Part shown: positions 8,631-17,117 of the stretch, in pieces
Position numbering within the stretch: the first letter of the stretch is position 1
How the letters are laid out: each line of letters opens with the position of its first letter
Assembly (NCBI GenBank): GCA_913063495.1
Contig: CAJXXT010000040.1
Span: forward strand, 1 to 32,502
Reading direction: 5' to 3'
Length of the DNA stretch: 32,502 bases
Origin: an uncultured Gammaproteobacteria bacterium
GTDB taxonomy: Bacteria > Pseudomonadota > Gammaproteobacteria > Pseudomonadales > Ketobacteraceae
Translations under genes and position numbers: made by a program
Notes under the pieces: generated by a model
Databases searched by the model: none
What the model saw: only the letters and a program-made list of their open reading frames with translations
What the model was told of the DNA's origin: nothing

Positions 8631-9374
8631 ATGCGAACTTACACCAGATCTATCCTTATCACTTCGTTTTTGATGTTGTTTTCTACGTCAGTTTTCTCTG
8701 GGCAGCATTTCACTGTGGGGACAGAGAATTTGGAATACCTTCCATTTGGCACCTCAGTCGATGGCAAAGCCACAGGGTTTTTTAAAGATGTCCTGGATGA
8801 ATTTGGTAAAACTAAAGGTTATACCTTTACATTGGCGCCAACTCCAGTAAAACGGTTAATGAACAACCTCATCACCGATAAGATTGATTTTAAAATCCCA
8901 GACAATCCTATTTGGGCTTCCAGTTTAAAGACCGGTAAAAACATTACCTACAGCACACCACTCACTGTCTATTTGGATGGCGTTCTTGTTGACCCAAAAA
9001 ACAAAGGTACTGGTTATGAAAATCTATCCTCCTTAGTTACCGTGAGAGGTTTTACACCTTTTATCTTTCTAGATGATATTGCGAAAGGTTCCATCAAACT
9101 CCAAGAAACATCAGACTTAGCAGCGGTAATAAAAATGGTATCCGCTGGTAGAGCTCAAGGCGGTTTTGCAAATATCACCGTTGCCCAACGTTATATGAAA
9201 GATACACTTAAAAAACCTAACCTCTTGGTTTATGACGAAGGCATACCTACGGCAAAAAGTGACATCAGCCTTTCAACAACAAAACACCCCAAAGTGATTG
9301 AAGAGTTTAATGCCTTTTTACAGTCTCACGCTCAATGGATAGCTGACTTAAAGAAAGAAAAAAGTGTGCCCTAA
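8631..9374 (+). CDS. Periplasmic solute-binding-type protein (SBP_bac_3-like)
   Basis: 247 aa with a signal peptide (residues 1 to about 23, cleavage near VFS-GQ). The mature protein follows the type II periplasmic binding fold of amino-acid-type binding proteins: GTENLEYLPFGT, then GFFKDVLDEFGK, the RLMNNLITDKIDF segment, and a late GGFANITVAQRYMK hinge region. Divergent members of this family often occur without a permease, and none is encoded nearby. The start at 8631 is supported by GGAGAG 5 nt upstream. It stands alone next to the 3' end of the chemosensory cluster on the other strand. It may feed a transporter encoded elsewhere or present ligand to a receptor; the ligand is unknown. Confidence 0.8.
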   Translation: MRTYTRSILITSFLMLFSTSVFSGQHFTVGTENLEYLPFGTSVDGKATGFFKDVLDEFGKTKGYTFTLAPTPVKRLMNNLITDKIDFKIPDNPIWASSLKTGKNITYSTPLTVYLDGVLVDPKNKGTGYENLSSLVTVRGFTPFIFLDDIAKGSIKLQETSDLAAVIKMVSAGRAQGGFANITVAQRYMKDTLKKPNLLVYDEGIPTAKSDISLSTTKHPKVIEEFNAFLQSHAQWIADLKKEKSVP

Positions 9375-9489
9375 TCACTGAATATAAGTCACAGGACATA
9401 ACTCACAGAATATAGCATTTACGGATATACGCCCAAACCAATACAACGGTATAACGTTCAGTATCAAACTAACATTGCCATATTCCTGT

Positions 9490-10557
9490 CTATTTATGAG
9501 CAACGATTATTTCTGGGATTTTGTGCAACGGTATTTCCTGATCAATGGCCCCTAATTTAACCGCCTCCTGCGGCATGCCATAAACAACACACGTTGCCTC
9601 ATTTTGCGCGATAGTTTTTGCCCCTGAATCATGCATTTCTTTTATTCCTCTGGCCCCGTCATCCCCCATGCCAGTCATAATAATACCCAGCGCATTACCC
9701 CCTGCATACTTCGAAACGGAGCGAAATAACACATCCACGGACGGTTTATGTCGACTCACCAATGGCCCGTCCTTCACTTGTACTGATGCTCCAAACTGAG
9801 TCGCTTGTAATATCATGTGTTTACCACCAGGGGCGATCAGAACTCTTCCTGGAAGTAACGCATCATTATCCTCCGCCTCCTTAACGTCCACCTTACATAA
9901 CTCATTTAATCGATTGGCGAAGGTATGTGTAAACTTTTCAGGCATATGCTGCACGATAAGTATTGGCAAGGTATTCGCCGGTAACGCAGTTAACACCGCT
10001 TCTAACGCTTGGGTTCCTCCGGTGGACGCACCTATGGCGATCATAGGGCCCGTTTTTTTAGTGTTACGACTAATACCTTTACTTAACATCACATCAGCAG
10101 TTAATTTACTAGGCACACGAGGAATAGGAGCGATTCGTCTGGGTTTGACTCCCGCCATATTGGCCTTAGCAGCTGTGCGAATGGCCGTGATTAGCTCCTG
10201 AGAAACCTCCGGCAAGGACGTTTTCAGGTTGGCTTTCGGTTTAGCGACAATGTCAATCGCCCCAAGGCTTAACGCCTGAAGTGATGTCTTTGATCCACCT
10301 TCTGTTAATGTAGAGCACATCACTACCGGTGTCGGCCGCTCAACCATAATCTGCTTGAGGAATGTAATACCGTCCATACGAGGCATCTCGACATCAAGGA
10401 TAATAACGTCCGGCCAGTCCTTCCTCATTTTTGATTGCGCAAATATCGGATCCTGCGCCGAACCGATCACCTCAATGCCTGCAACACCGTCAAGCAGCTC
10501 AGCAAGAACCTTCCTCACAACAGCAGAATCATCAACTATAAATACCCGAATACCCAT
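9490..10557 (-). CDS. cheB: Chemotaxis response regulator / protein-glutamate methylesterase CheB
   Basis: 355 aa, normal length. It removes methyl groups from chemoreceptors, or deamidates them, when phosphorylated by CheA. The receiver domain (1-120) has acidic pocket D9-D10 and phospho-acceptor D55 (ILDVEMP). The C-terminal esterase domain shows the Ser of IGASTGGT, the His of VQHMPEKF and the Asp of MTGMGDDGA, the catalytic triad. It is the last gene of the cluster, 17 nt after cheD. No hairpin terminator is visible in the 115 nt that follow. Confidence 0.97.
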   Translation of the reverse strand: MGIRVFIVDDSAVVRKVLAELLDGVAGIEVIGSAQDPIFAQSKMRKDWPDVIILDVEMPRMDGITFLKQIMVERPTPVVMCSTLTEGGSKTSLQALSLGAIDIVAKPKANLKTSLPEVSQELITAIRTAAKANMAGVKPRRIAPIPRVPSKLTADVMLSKGISRNTKKTGPMIAIGASTGGTQALEAVLTALPANTLPILIVQHMPEKFTHTFANRLNELCKVDVKEAEDNDALLPGRVLIAPGGKHMILQATQFGASVQVKDGPLVSRHKPSVDVLFRSVSKYAGGNALGIIMTGMGDDGARGIKEMHDSGAKTIAQNEATCVVYGMPQEAVKLGAIDQEIPLHKIPEIIVAHK

Positions 10558-10574
10558 TAATTACCTCTTTTTTT

Positions 10575-11117
10575 TCAGGGAATTGTTTTTTGTAACGGTT
10601 CATGTTTAACCCACACATCACCACTTCCTACATCAAAAACGATACGCCGATGCCCAGTTTCTCCAACATGTGCAATCAATAATGAGATACCTAGTTCTTT
10701 CAGGTGCCTAATCGCCGCCTCCGTATTTCGAGTGCCGATGCGTTCGTCTTCTCGTAACGTTGTATTTGTTAACATATTGCTACCACCAAATATCTTAGCG
10801 TGATACTCCTTCAAATTCGTTCCACGTCGAGCAGCCTCATTGGCAAACAAAACCATCGCAGCATCTGAGTAACGTCCATTGAGTTCGCACCCATCACGTA
10901 TCACACTATTCGGTGCTCGCCCCCCAGGAAGCACAAAGTGACACATCCCCCCTATATGAAGAACAGGGTGCCACAGTGTAATTGCAATGCACGACCCCAG
11001 TATTGTGTTGATTTGACAATCTGACTCACAAAAATAAAATTCGCCAGGATTAAGAAACCGACTAATGATACCCTCGTTGCTTTCTCCTTCTTTTGTTGTA
11101 GGTATGATTTTCATCAT
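10575..11117 (-). CDS. cheD: Chemoreceptor glutamine deamidase CheD
   Basis: 180 aa. It converts specific receptor Gln to Glu and can tune receptor-kinase output. The catalytic Cys is residue 43 (GSCIAI) and the His is residue 60 (GGMCHFVLPG); the later AKIFGGSNML segment is also typical. The frame opens with two Met codons; I use the first. It starts 3 nt after the cheR stop, so translation is coupled. CheD can stand in for receptor adaptation steps, and its presence with CheB and CheR gives a full adaptation set here. Confidence 0.95.
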   Translation of the reverse strand: MMKIIPTTKEGESNEGIISRFLNPGEFYFCESDCQINTILGSCIAITLWHPVLHIGGMCHFVLPGGRAPNSVIRDGCELNGRYSDAAMVLFANEAARRGTNLKEYHAKIFGGSNMLTNTTLREDERIGTRNTEAAIRHLKELGISLLIAHVGETGHRRIVFDVGSGDVWVKHEPLQKTIP

Positions 11118-11120
11118 CTA

Positions 11121-11933
11121 TCAACTAACAGCCTTTTTATACACAGTAGGAATAATCGCTTCCAATCCATCATGTATTCCTTTCAAAGATTCGGAATGAC
11201 CAATAAAAAGATACCCATCCGGTTTCATTTTATCAACCAACTGTCTGATAATTTTTATTTTCGTCTCCATATCAAAATAGATTAAAACATTGCGAAGAAA
11301 AATAATGTCAAAAGACCCAATATTTCCCAATGGATTTTTTAGATTCACTGAGGAAAATGACACCTTCTGCCGTATTTTTTTATCAATCAGAAGAGTTCCC
11401 TCCTGTTCATCAACGCCTTTAAGACAATACTTATGTAAATACGCTACAGGAATCCCATCGATTCTGGTTTGTTGATAATGTCCTTTTTGCGCAGCTTTAA
11501 CTACACGGCTACTGATATCGGATCCAAAGATCTCCCAAGGGTGATTACCTAACATGTCATCTAACAACATGGCAATGCTATACGCCTCCTCTCCTGTAGA
11601 TGAAGCTGCACTCCATACTCTAAGCGTTTTCCCACCCTTCCACTTGGGAAGAATCTCCCTTTCCAAAAACGAAAAATGCTTTGGCTCTCTAAAAAAATAG
11701 GTCTCATTTGTTGTCAGTAAATCTATGACAACTTGTCGCTCGCCACTCTGCACAGAAGCCATCATTAAATCAAAGTACTGCTGAAACGAGTCTAGAGAGT
11801 AGTGTCGAAGCCTTTTACTGAGACGAGAGGTAACAAGTGTCTTTTTTTCATCACTCAGGTTAATCCCAGCGTTATCATAGATAAACGTCCTGAAAGAATT
11901 GAACTCACTATCTGTAATAGTAAACTGAAACAT
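11121..11933 (-). CDS. cheR: Chemotaxis protein methyltransferase CheR
   Basis: 270 aa. It methylates receptor glutamates using S-adenosylmethionine. The N-terminal helical domain spans about 1-72, then TTNETYFFR (74-82). The SAM-binding segment SAASSTGEEAYS begins near 108, the acidic SAM contact is at 139, and FLRNVLIYF and IGHSESL follow. The beta-subdomain loop (about 168-183, KYCLKGVDEQEG) has the same length as in E. coli CheR, which docks on receptor C-terminal pentapeptides. I choose ATG 11933, with GAGTGG 5 nt upstream, over a GTG at 11942 that overlaps that site. It sits between the heme-c MCP and cheD. Confidence 0.95.
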   Translation of the reverse strand: MFQFTITDSEFNSFRTFIYDNAGINLSDEKKTLVTSRLSKRLRHYSLDSFQQYFDLMMASVQSGERQVVIDLLTTNETYFFREPKHFSFLEREILPKWKGGKTLRVWSAASSTGEEAYSIAMLLDDMLGNHPWEIFGSDISSRVVKAAQKGHYQQTRIDGIPVAYLHKYCLKGVDEQEGTLLIDKKIRQKVSFSSVNLKNPLGNIGSFDIIFLRNVLIYFDMETKIKIIRQLVDKMKPDGYLFIGHSESLKGIHDGLEAIIPTVYKKAVS

Positions 11934-11994
11934 CAATACCACTCATATAACATAATTTTAAGACCTCAACTTCGATTGACCTAGTTCATCAACC

Positions 11995-13596
11995 TTATTT
12001 CAACTGCTTGTTCTCAGATGACCCATTACCTACATGAAAAAATCCCACAACCTGCTGTAGGTTTGCGGACTGTGCCAGCATCTCCTCGGCGGTTGCCGCA
12101 AGCTCTTCAGATCCAGCTGCATTTTGCTGCGTCACTTTATCCAGCTGTTGCATTGCAGTATTGATCTGGGAAACACCACTTGACTGCTCTTCAGAAGCTG
12201 CCGTAATTTCCTGTACCAGGGCCGCAGTTTTTGTAATATCCGGCACCATTTTCTGAAGTAGTGTACCGGCTTTCTCTGCCACTTTCACACTATCACCGGT
12301 CAGCGCGCTAATTTCCGCAGCAGCAACCTGACTTCGCTCAGCCAGTTTTCTAACCTCCGAAGCAACCACTGCGAAACCTTTACCATGTGCACCTGCTCGC
12401 GCAGCTTCTATTGCTGCATTCAACGCAAGCATATTAGTCTGGTAGGCAATATCTTCAATAATTGAAATTCTCTCCGCAATTTGCGTCATAGCTTTAACGG
12501 TGCCCTCCACGGCCTCACCACCTTCGGCTGCTGCAGAAGCCGATTCCTGAGCAATTTTATCTGTCGCTTGAGCATTTTTACTATTCTGACTAATTGACGC
12601 CCCCATTTCCTCCACCGATGCACTAGTCTCTTCGACACTGGACGCTTGCTCACTAGCGGCCCCACTTAATGAGCTTGCAGTAGCGTTTACCTGAGCAGAA
12701 GCAGATGATATCTGATCCGAATTTTCCTGAATCTGCTCTACCACTTCGACCAACTTCTGCTGCATATTGAGCATTGCACCATTGAGCTTTCCAATTTCAT
12801 CATCACCACCGATAGCAACCTCGGTTTGTAAATTACCTTTGGAAATTGCCGTCAACGTGGCACGTGCCCCATCTAACCTGACATTTACAATTCGCTGAAA
12901 GCTGAAGAAAATAACAATACAAACAATGAGCAGAGCAGAAACAAATACACCGACGACAATTTGACTTATCGACGTGCTCTGCGCGACCATGTCATCTATA
13001 TCGACAACAATTTCCAGTACTCCGCGCACATCACCCAGCTTCCAGTTATTTTTGGGCGTATCTGCTCGTGAGTTATGACAATCCACGCACCCCTGCGCAA
13101 CCATGATGTCAGGAATAGCAACTCGAACAACTTGCTTACCACTCATCTCTCCTGTCTCAACAAATCGACTGTCTGGATTTTTTATCAAGTAATTCCAGGC
13201 GTTTTTACCAAAAGTATCTAACTGCCTTTTCTGCCGATTGGGAAAAGGAAAGTCACTGTATAAACGTAAATCCGTTCCATCCTTTTTCAATATTTTACTA
13301 AGGTCATGAATCAGGGTGGCAGGAAGTGGGATAGCGTTCTTTTCGCTGGCATGATTAAACGAAGGTTTTAATGAAGAACCAACCAGCACTTTTTTGACAA
13401 CGTTTTTCGTATAGTAACCACGAATTGTTTTAAATTGATTCACTGTTTTTATAGCAGATGCGATCGCATTATTCTGGGCATTCGTATTGCCTAGTCTGGG
13501 AATTAGGATCGCCACAAAAATGGAAATAACGACCATAGTAATAAAGACTGGCATCAACAGTTTAAATCTCACGCTTCTTTTGGTGAATACATTCAT
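11995..13596 (-). CDS. Methyl-accepting chemotaxis protein with Tll0287-like (DUF3365) heme-c sensor domain
   Basis: 533 aa. TM1 lies at about 13-33, a periplasmic domain at 34-205, TM2 at about 207-230, then HAMP and a signalling hairpin. The periplasmic domain carries CxxCH at residues 170-174 (CVDCH) followed by [15 protein letters not shown], the pattern of the DUF3365/Tll0287-like domain, which binds c-type heme covalently. A redox- or gas-sensing role is inferred. The hairpin tip reads [19 protein letters not shown]. The signalling half is nearly the same as that of the dCache MCP two genes upstream. There is no C-terminal CheR-tethering pentapeptide (it ends ENKQLK). A GGAGG ribosome-binding site precedes the ATG. 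Confidence 0.93.
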   Translation of the reverse strand: MNVFTKRSVRFKLLMPVFITMVVISIFVAILIPRLGNTNAQNNAIASAIKTVNQFKTIRGYYTKNVVKKVLVGSSLKPSFNHASEKNAIPLPATLIHDLSKILKKDGTDLRLYSDFPFPNRQKRQLDTFGKNAWNYLIKNPDSRFVETGEMSGKQVVRVAIPDIMVAQGCVDCHNSRADTPKNNWKLGDVRGVLEIVVDIDDMVAQSTSISQIVVGVFVSALLIVCIVIFFSFQRIVNVRLDGARATLTAISKGNLQTEVAIGGDDEIGKLNGAMLNMQQKLVEVVEQIQENSDQISSASAQVNATASSLSGAASEQASSVEETSASVEEMGASISQNSKNAQATDKIAQESASAAAEGGEAVEGTVKAMTQIAERISIIEDIAYQTNMLALNAAIEAARAGAHGKGFAVVASEVRKLAERSQVAAAEISALTGDSVKVAEKAGTLLQKMVPDITKTAALVQEITAASEEQSSGVSQINTAMQQLDKVTQQNAAGSEELAATAEEMLAQSANLQQVVGFFHVGNGSSENKQLK

Positions 13597-13638
13597 GGCA
13601 ACCTCCGTCGCAGTTTCTTTATGTTAAAACCCTGTTAC

Positions 13639-13690
13639 ATTTCTATTTCTCTCTTCTGTTTATCTCTACTGTTTATTTCTTCTGTTTTCC
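13639..13690. repeat. Three imperfect CTGTTT-containing repeats, 13-bp period
   Basis: In the gap between cheW and the heme-c MCP, the element ctgtt recurs at 13656, 13669 and 13682, each within a pyrimidine-rich context (tcttctgttta-like). On the transcribed minus strand this reads as repeated aaacag. Function unknown; it may be a leader or protein-binding element, or simply low complexity. Confidence 0.4.
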
Positions 13691-13708
13691 TATCGAAATA
13701 CAGGCTTT

Positions 13709-14233
13709 CTATTGCATTTCAGTAGCAGATAATTCCGCTACCGATAGAATAACCCGGGTATCTAAAAGCACCAGTAACTGATCATTGATCTTTCCCATCC
13801 CATCAATAAAATCCGTACGGATTTTAGTACCAAAAGGAGGTGCAGGCTCTATCTCATTCGGTAAAATTCCAATAACCTCATTGACTACATCAACAGTGAT
13901 ACCTATTTCAAGCTTTTGTTCTTCGTACTCGACTTCTAGAATTACAATGCTACTGCGTTTTGTCCTCTCAGACGGCAATTCAGAAAACCGAAGCGCTAAA
14001 TCAACCACCGGCACAACACTTCCTCGTAGATTAATAACACCGGCAATAAAAGCCGGCATCATCGGAACTCGAGTAATATTTCCATAGTCAATAATCTCTC
14101 GAATATTGAGTATATCAATGCCGTAAGCCTCACCATTCAACTCAAATGTGAGAAACTGACAACGATCTCTGCCAGAATTATCTTCCGTTAGATACCCTGT
14201 TACACTCTGCTGCGATACCTGTTGCTGCATCAT
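13709..14233 (-). CDS. cheW: Chemotaxis coupling protein CheW (second copy in the operon)
   Basis: 174 aa. It links receptors to CheA in the signalling array. The whole length is a CheW domain: FLTFELNGEAYGIDILNIREII, then RVPMMPAFIAGVINLRGSVVPVVDLALRF, then a C-terminal GIGKI-like MGKINDQLLVLLDTRVILS. A short polar N-terminal tail (about 25 residues) precedes the domain. AGGAG lies just upstream of the paired Met codons. It is followed by the heme-c MCP and preceded at 13 nt by the dCache MCP. It is clearly related to the other CheW at 16577, which suggests a duplicated cheW-MCP module. Confidence 0.96.
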   Translation of the reverse strand: MMQQQVSQQSVTGYLTEDNSGRDRCQFLTFELNGEAYGIDILNIREIIDYGNITRVPMMPAFIAGVINLRGSVVPVVDLALRFSELPSERTKRSSIVILEVEYEEQKLEIGITVDVVNEVIGILPNEIEPAPPFGTKIRTDFIDGMGKINDQLLVLLDTRVILSVAELSATEMQ

Positions 14234-14246
14234 TAACTCCTATGAA

Positions 14247-16484
14247 TTAAAAGCGCTTGAACTTTGACTCGTCAATCTCGTCACCCTCATCCCTACTAGT
14301 CACAACGGTAACGGATGACTTGATTTGTGCAGCAGGTCTGGATGTAGAATTTGGCTCGCGCTGCGCACTGGTATTCGCTGCCAGTCGAAAGAACCCGACC
14401 ACCTGTTGTAAATTCTCCGACTGTGCCTGCAGCTGCTCTGCCGTAGCCGCTAACTCCTCGGAACCCGCTGCATTTTGTTGGGTGACTTTGTCCAGTTGTT
14501 GCATCGCACTATTGATTTGCCCTACTCCACTCGACTGCTCCTCAGAAGCCGCACTTATTTCCTGGACCAATTCTGCCGTTTTGGTAATATCGGGGACAAT
14601 TTTTTCAAGTAACATGCCAGCCTTCTCTGCTACTTTCACACTATCTCCTGTTAAGGTACTGATTTCTGAGGCGGCTATCTGACTGCGCTCTGCAAGTTTT
14701 CTTACTTCGGCAGCAACAACGGCAAACCCTTTACCATGCTCCCCTGCTCTCGCCGCTTCAATTGCCGCATTCAACGCCAGCATATTCGTCTGGTAAGCAA
14801 TATCCTCAATAATTGAAATTCTCTCCGCAATCTGCATCATTGCATCAACCGTTCCATGAACAGCCTCCCCACCTTCCGCTGCGGATTGGGCAGACTCGCT
14901 GGCAATTTGATCCGTCGTCTGAGCATTCTCACTATTCTGGCTGATTGAGGCCCCCATCTCTTCAACCGATGCACTGGTCTCTTCGACGCTGGCCGCTTGC
15001 TCACTGGCGGCTTCACTTAATGAACTTGCGGTATCGCTAACTTGTGCGGCGGCAGAAGAGATCTGATCGGAATTACCCTGAATCTGCTCCACTACCACAA
15101 TCAATTTTTGCTGCATATTAATCATTGCAGCATAAACTCCCACCAACTTACTTTTATCCAGATGACTTAGATCCATACTAAGGTCACCCATTGCAATACT
15201 TTCAGCCAGCACCCGAACCTCTGCAGGATCTGCTCCTAGCTGCTTCATTACACTGCGGACAAAAAGAACGGCAATTAATACAATAAACATTGCGGCAACT
15301 CCCATCGCAATCAAAATGGCTAACTCAAGCGCATTCACCGTTTCAAATGCTTCGTCTTCATCAATTTCTGCAAGGAGAACCCAATCCAGCCCTTTAATTT
15401 TAAGTGGGGTGTAGGCCGAAAGGACGTTAATACCACGATAATCAGGCGTAATCTCCGCCCCTTCATTTCCCGCAAGTGCATCAATAGCGGTAACAGTCTC
15501 TATCTTTGTCGCTAGAATGGTGTTCTCTTCAGAAAAACGAGACTGCGACCGCATCAGTTTATCAGGGCCTACCAAGTAGACCTCACCGGATTTACCAAGA
15601 CCTTCTCCTACCAACAACCGGCGGTTAATTTCATCCACTGGCATTTGAAAAACAAGAACACCTGTCATTTCATCGCCATCAAAGATCGGCGACGCAATGA
15701 ATGAAGCCGCTGCATTGAATGAGGGAATGTACCAATCAAAATCGTTAACAACGGTTTCATCCTTAGAGCGAGAACTTGCAGCTTTCCTGACAACATCAGC
15801 TATGCCAGAATCTTTGTGAGCCCCGACATATAAATTAGTAGCGTAATCAATCTCTTTAAATACCGAATACACAATGTCGCCTGTCTCATTATCCACAAGA
15901 AAAATATCATAATAACCAAACTTTTCCAGGTAACTGCGAAACATTGGATGGGATTTCGAATGGTTATTCGAATAACGTGAGCCATCTTTTGGGTCATCAA
16001 GCTGCGACTTACTACCTAAGGGGTGTTTGTTATCGGAAATATAAAGATATTGAGCGATAACTCCTGAATCTGAAGACGCCATTAACTGACCTGAGGAAAT
16101 AGATTCCCCCGTATCCTTGGTAAATTTCGAGCCAAATTCATTATCGAAAAAACGGCGTACATCACGCCTATATTCAGCCAATTTATTTTCGTCAACACTA
16201 AGATCCCCTGCTAGGGCATGAAAGCTGTCTTTCGCATCACGCATCATATCAATCGTCATTTGATCTTCAGATAAGGTAATAATTTGATTTTCTATCTGAT
16301 GAAAATAGTTTTCAATTTCACCCTTTTTAACGGTTTTGAGTGACTTAAGTTGATCAAACCCCTTCGTATATAACGCTTCCTGTGCTTCATTCAATGCATA
16401 TAAACCCGTTCCAATTAACGGCACCAGTCCCGCCACAAGCATAGAAATTATCAACATCCATTTCATTTCAATATTTTTTAACAT
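14247..16484 (-). CDS. Methyl-accepting chemotaxis protein with dCache periplasmic domain and CheR-tethering pentapeptide
   Basis: 745 aa from ATG 16484. AGGAG touches the ATG at 16490 directly but is 6 nt from the second ATG (16484), so I prefer the latter. TM1 is at about 7-30, a large periplasmic dCache-type domain at 31-385 ([22 protein letters not shown]; later [10 protein letters not shown] and [11 protein letters not shown]), and TM2 at about 386-410. HAMP and a long signalling hairpin follow, with tip [19 protein letters not shown]. The C-terminus KFKRF fits x-[HFYW]-x-x-[HFYW], the pattern of CheR-docking pentapeptides. It belongs to the operon and lies between the two cheW genes. 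The ligand is unknown; dCache domains often bind amines, amino acids or organic acids. Confidence 0.94.
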   Translation of the reverse strand: MLKNIEMKWMLIISMLVAGLVPLIGTGLYALNEAQEALYTKGFDQLKSLKTVKKGEIENYFHQIENQIITLSEDQMTIDMMRDAKDSFHALAGDLSVDENKLAEYRRDVRRFFDNEFGSKFTKDTGESISSGQLMASSDSGVIAQYLYISDNKHPLGSKSQLDDPKDGSRYSNNHSKSHPMFRSYLEKFGYYDIFLVDNETGDIVYSVFKEIDYATNLYVGAHKDSGIADVVRKAASSRSKDETVVNDFDWYIPSFNAAASFIASPIFDGDEMTGVLVFQMPVDEINRRLLVGEGLGKSGEVYLVGPDKLMRSQSRFSEENTILATKIETVTAIDALAGNEGAEITPDYRGINVLSAYTPLKIKGLDWVLLAEIDEDEAFETVNALELAILIAMGVAAMFIVLIAVLFVRSVMKQLGADPAEVRVLAESIAMGDLSMDLSHLDKSKLVGVYAAMINMQQKLIVVVEQIQGNSDQISSAAAQVSDTASSLSEAASEQAASVEETSASVEEMGASISQNSENAQTTDQIASESAQSAAEGGEAVHGTVDAMMQIAERISIIEDIAYQTNMLALNAAIEAARAGEHGKGFAVVAAEVRKLAERSQIAASEISTLTGDSVKVAEKAGMLLEKIVPDITKTAELVQEISAASEEQSSGVGQINSAMQQLDKVTQQNAAGSEELAATAEQLQAQSENLQQVVGFFRLAANTSAQREPNSTSRPAAQIKSSVTVVTSRDEGDEIDESKFKRF

Positions 16485-16576
16485 TTTCATCTCCTAGAAA
16501 TAACAAATATCAAAAACTTTAAAAAACATCTTTAACGAAAAAAAACGATCATATCAACGCTGCTCTAAATGCTGCT

Positions 16577-17083
16577 CTAAATGCTGCCCACCATTGAAAG
16601 CTCATCAACCGACAAAACATGTTCAATGTCCAGCAAAATTAGAAGTTTGCCGTCAACCTTTGCCATGCCATTGATGAAATTGGTCTGAATCTGATCGCCC
16701 AGAGAGGGCGCAGGTTCAATTTCGCCAGGATGGATATCCAGCACCTCATTAACCATATCGACCATAACGCCAATTTCTATTTTCAAATCAGCGCTCTTAA
16801 CTTCAAGAATAATAATACTGGTACGTTTGGCAAGTTCTGTCGCTTTACCTGAAAAACGTTGACTCAGGTCTATGACTGGAACCACGCTACCTCGTAAATT
16901 TATGACTCCCGATATGAATTCTGGGGTCATGGGAACTTCCGTTATGTCACCATATTCAATAATCTCTTTGATATTGAGTATGCCCAAGCCGTAAACTTTC
17001 CCACCCAACATAAAGGTAAGGTATTGCTCAGAATCTTCTGAACCAACATCGCCCATTTCGACTTTCATTTCAGTTTGGTGCAT
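16577..17083 (-). CDS. cheW: Chemotaxis coupling protein CheW (first copy in the operon)
   Basis: 168 aa from ATG 17083. It couples CheA to receptors. The CheW domain covers the whole protein after about 20 residues: YLTFMLGGKVYGLGILNIKEII, VPMTPEFISGVINLRGSVVPVIDLSQRF, and NGMAKVDGKLLILLDIEHVLS. The frame stays open to a GTG at 17104, but GGAG is correctly spaced only for the ATG at 17083, and E. coli CheW is of similar length (167 aa). It follows cheA after 34 nt and precedes the dCache MCP. Confidence 0.95.
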   Translation of the reverse strand: MHQTEMKVEMGDVGSEDSEQYLTFMLGGKVYGLGILNIKEIIEYGDITEVPMTPEFISGVINLRGSVVPVIDLSQRFSGKATELAKRTSIIILEVKSADLKIEIGVMVDMVNEVLDIHPGEIEPAPSLGDQIQTNFINGMAKVDGKLLILLDIEHVLSVDELSMVGSI

Positions 17084-17117
17084 CACGCTCTCCACAAACG
17101 CCACAAGTTATGATTCA

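Noticed and set aside
9375-9489. Terminator after cheB
   Set aside because: Only short imperfect complementarity (around aacggtataacgtt) and no T tract.
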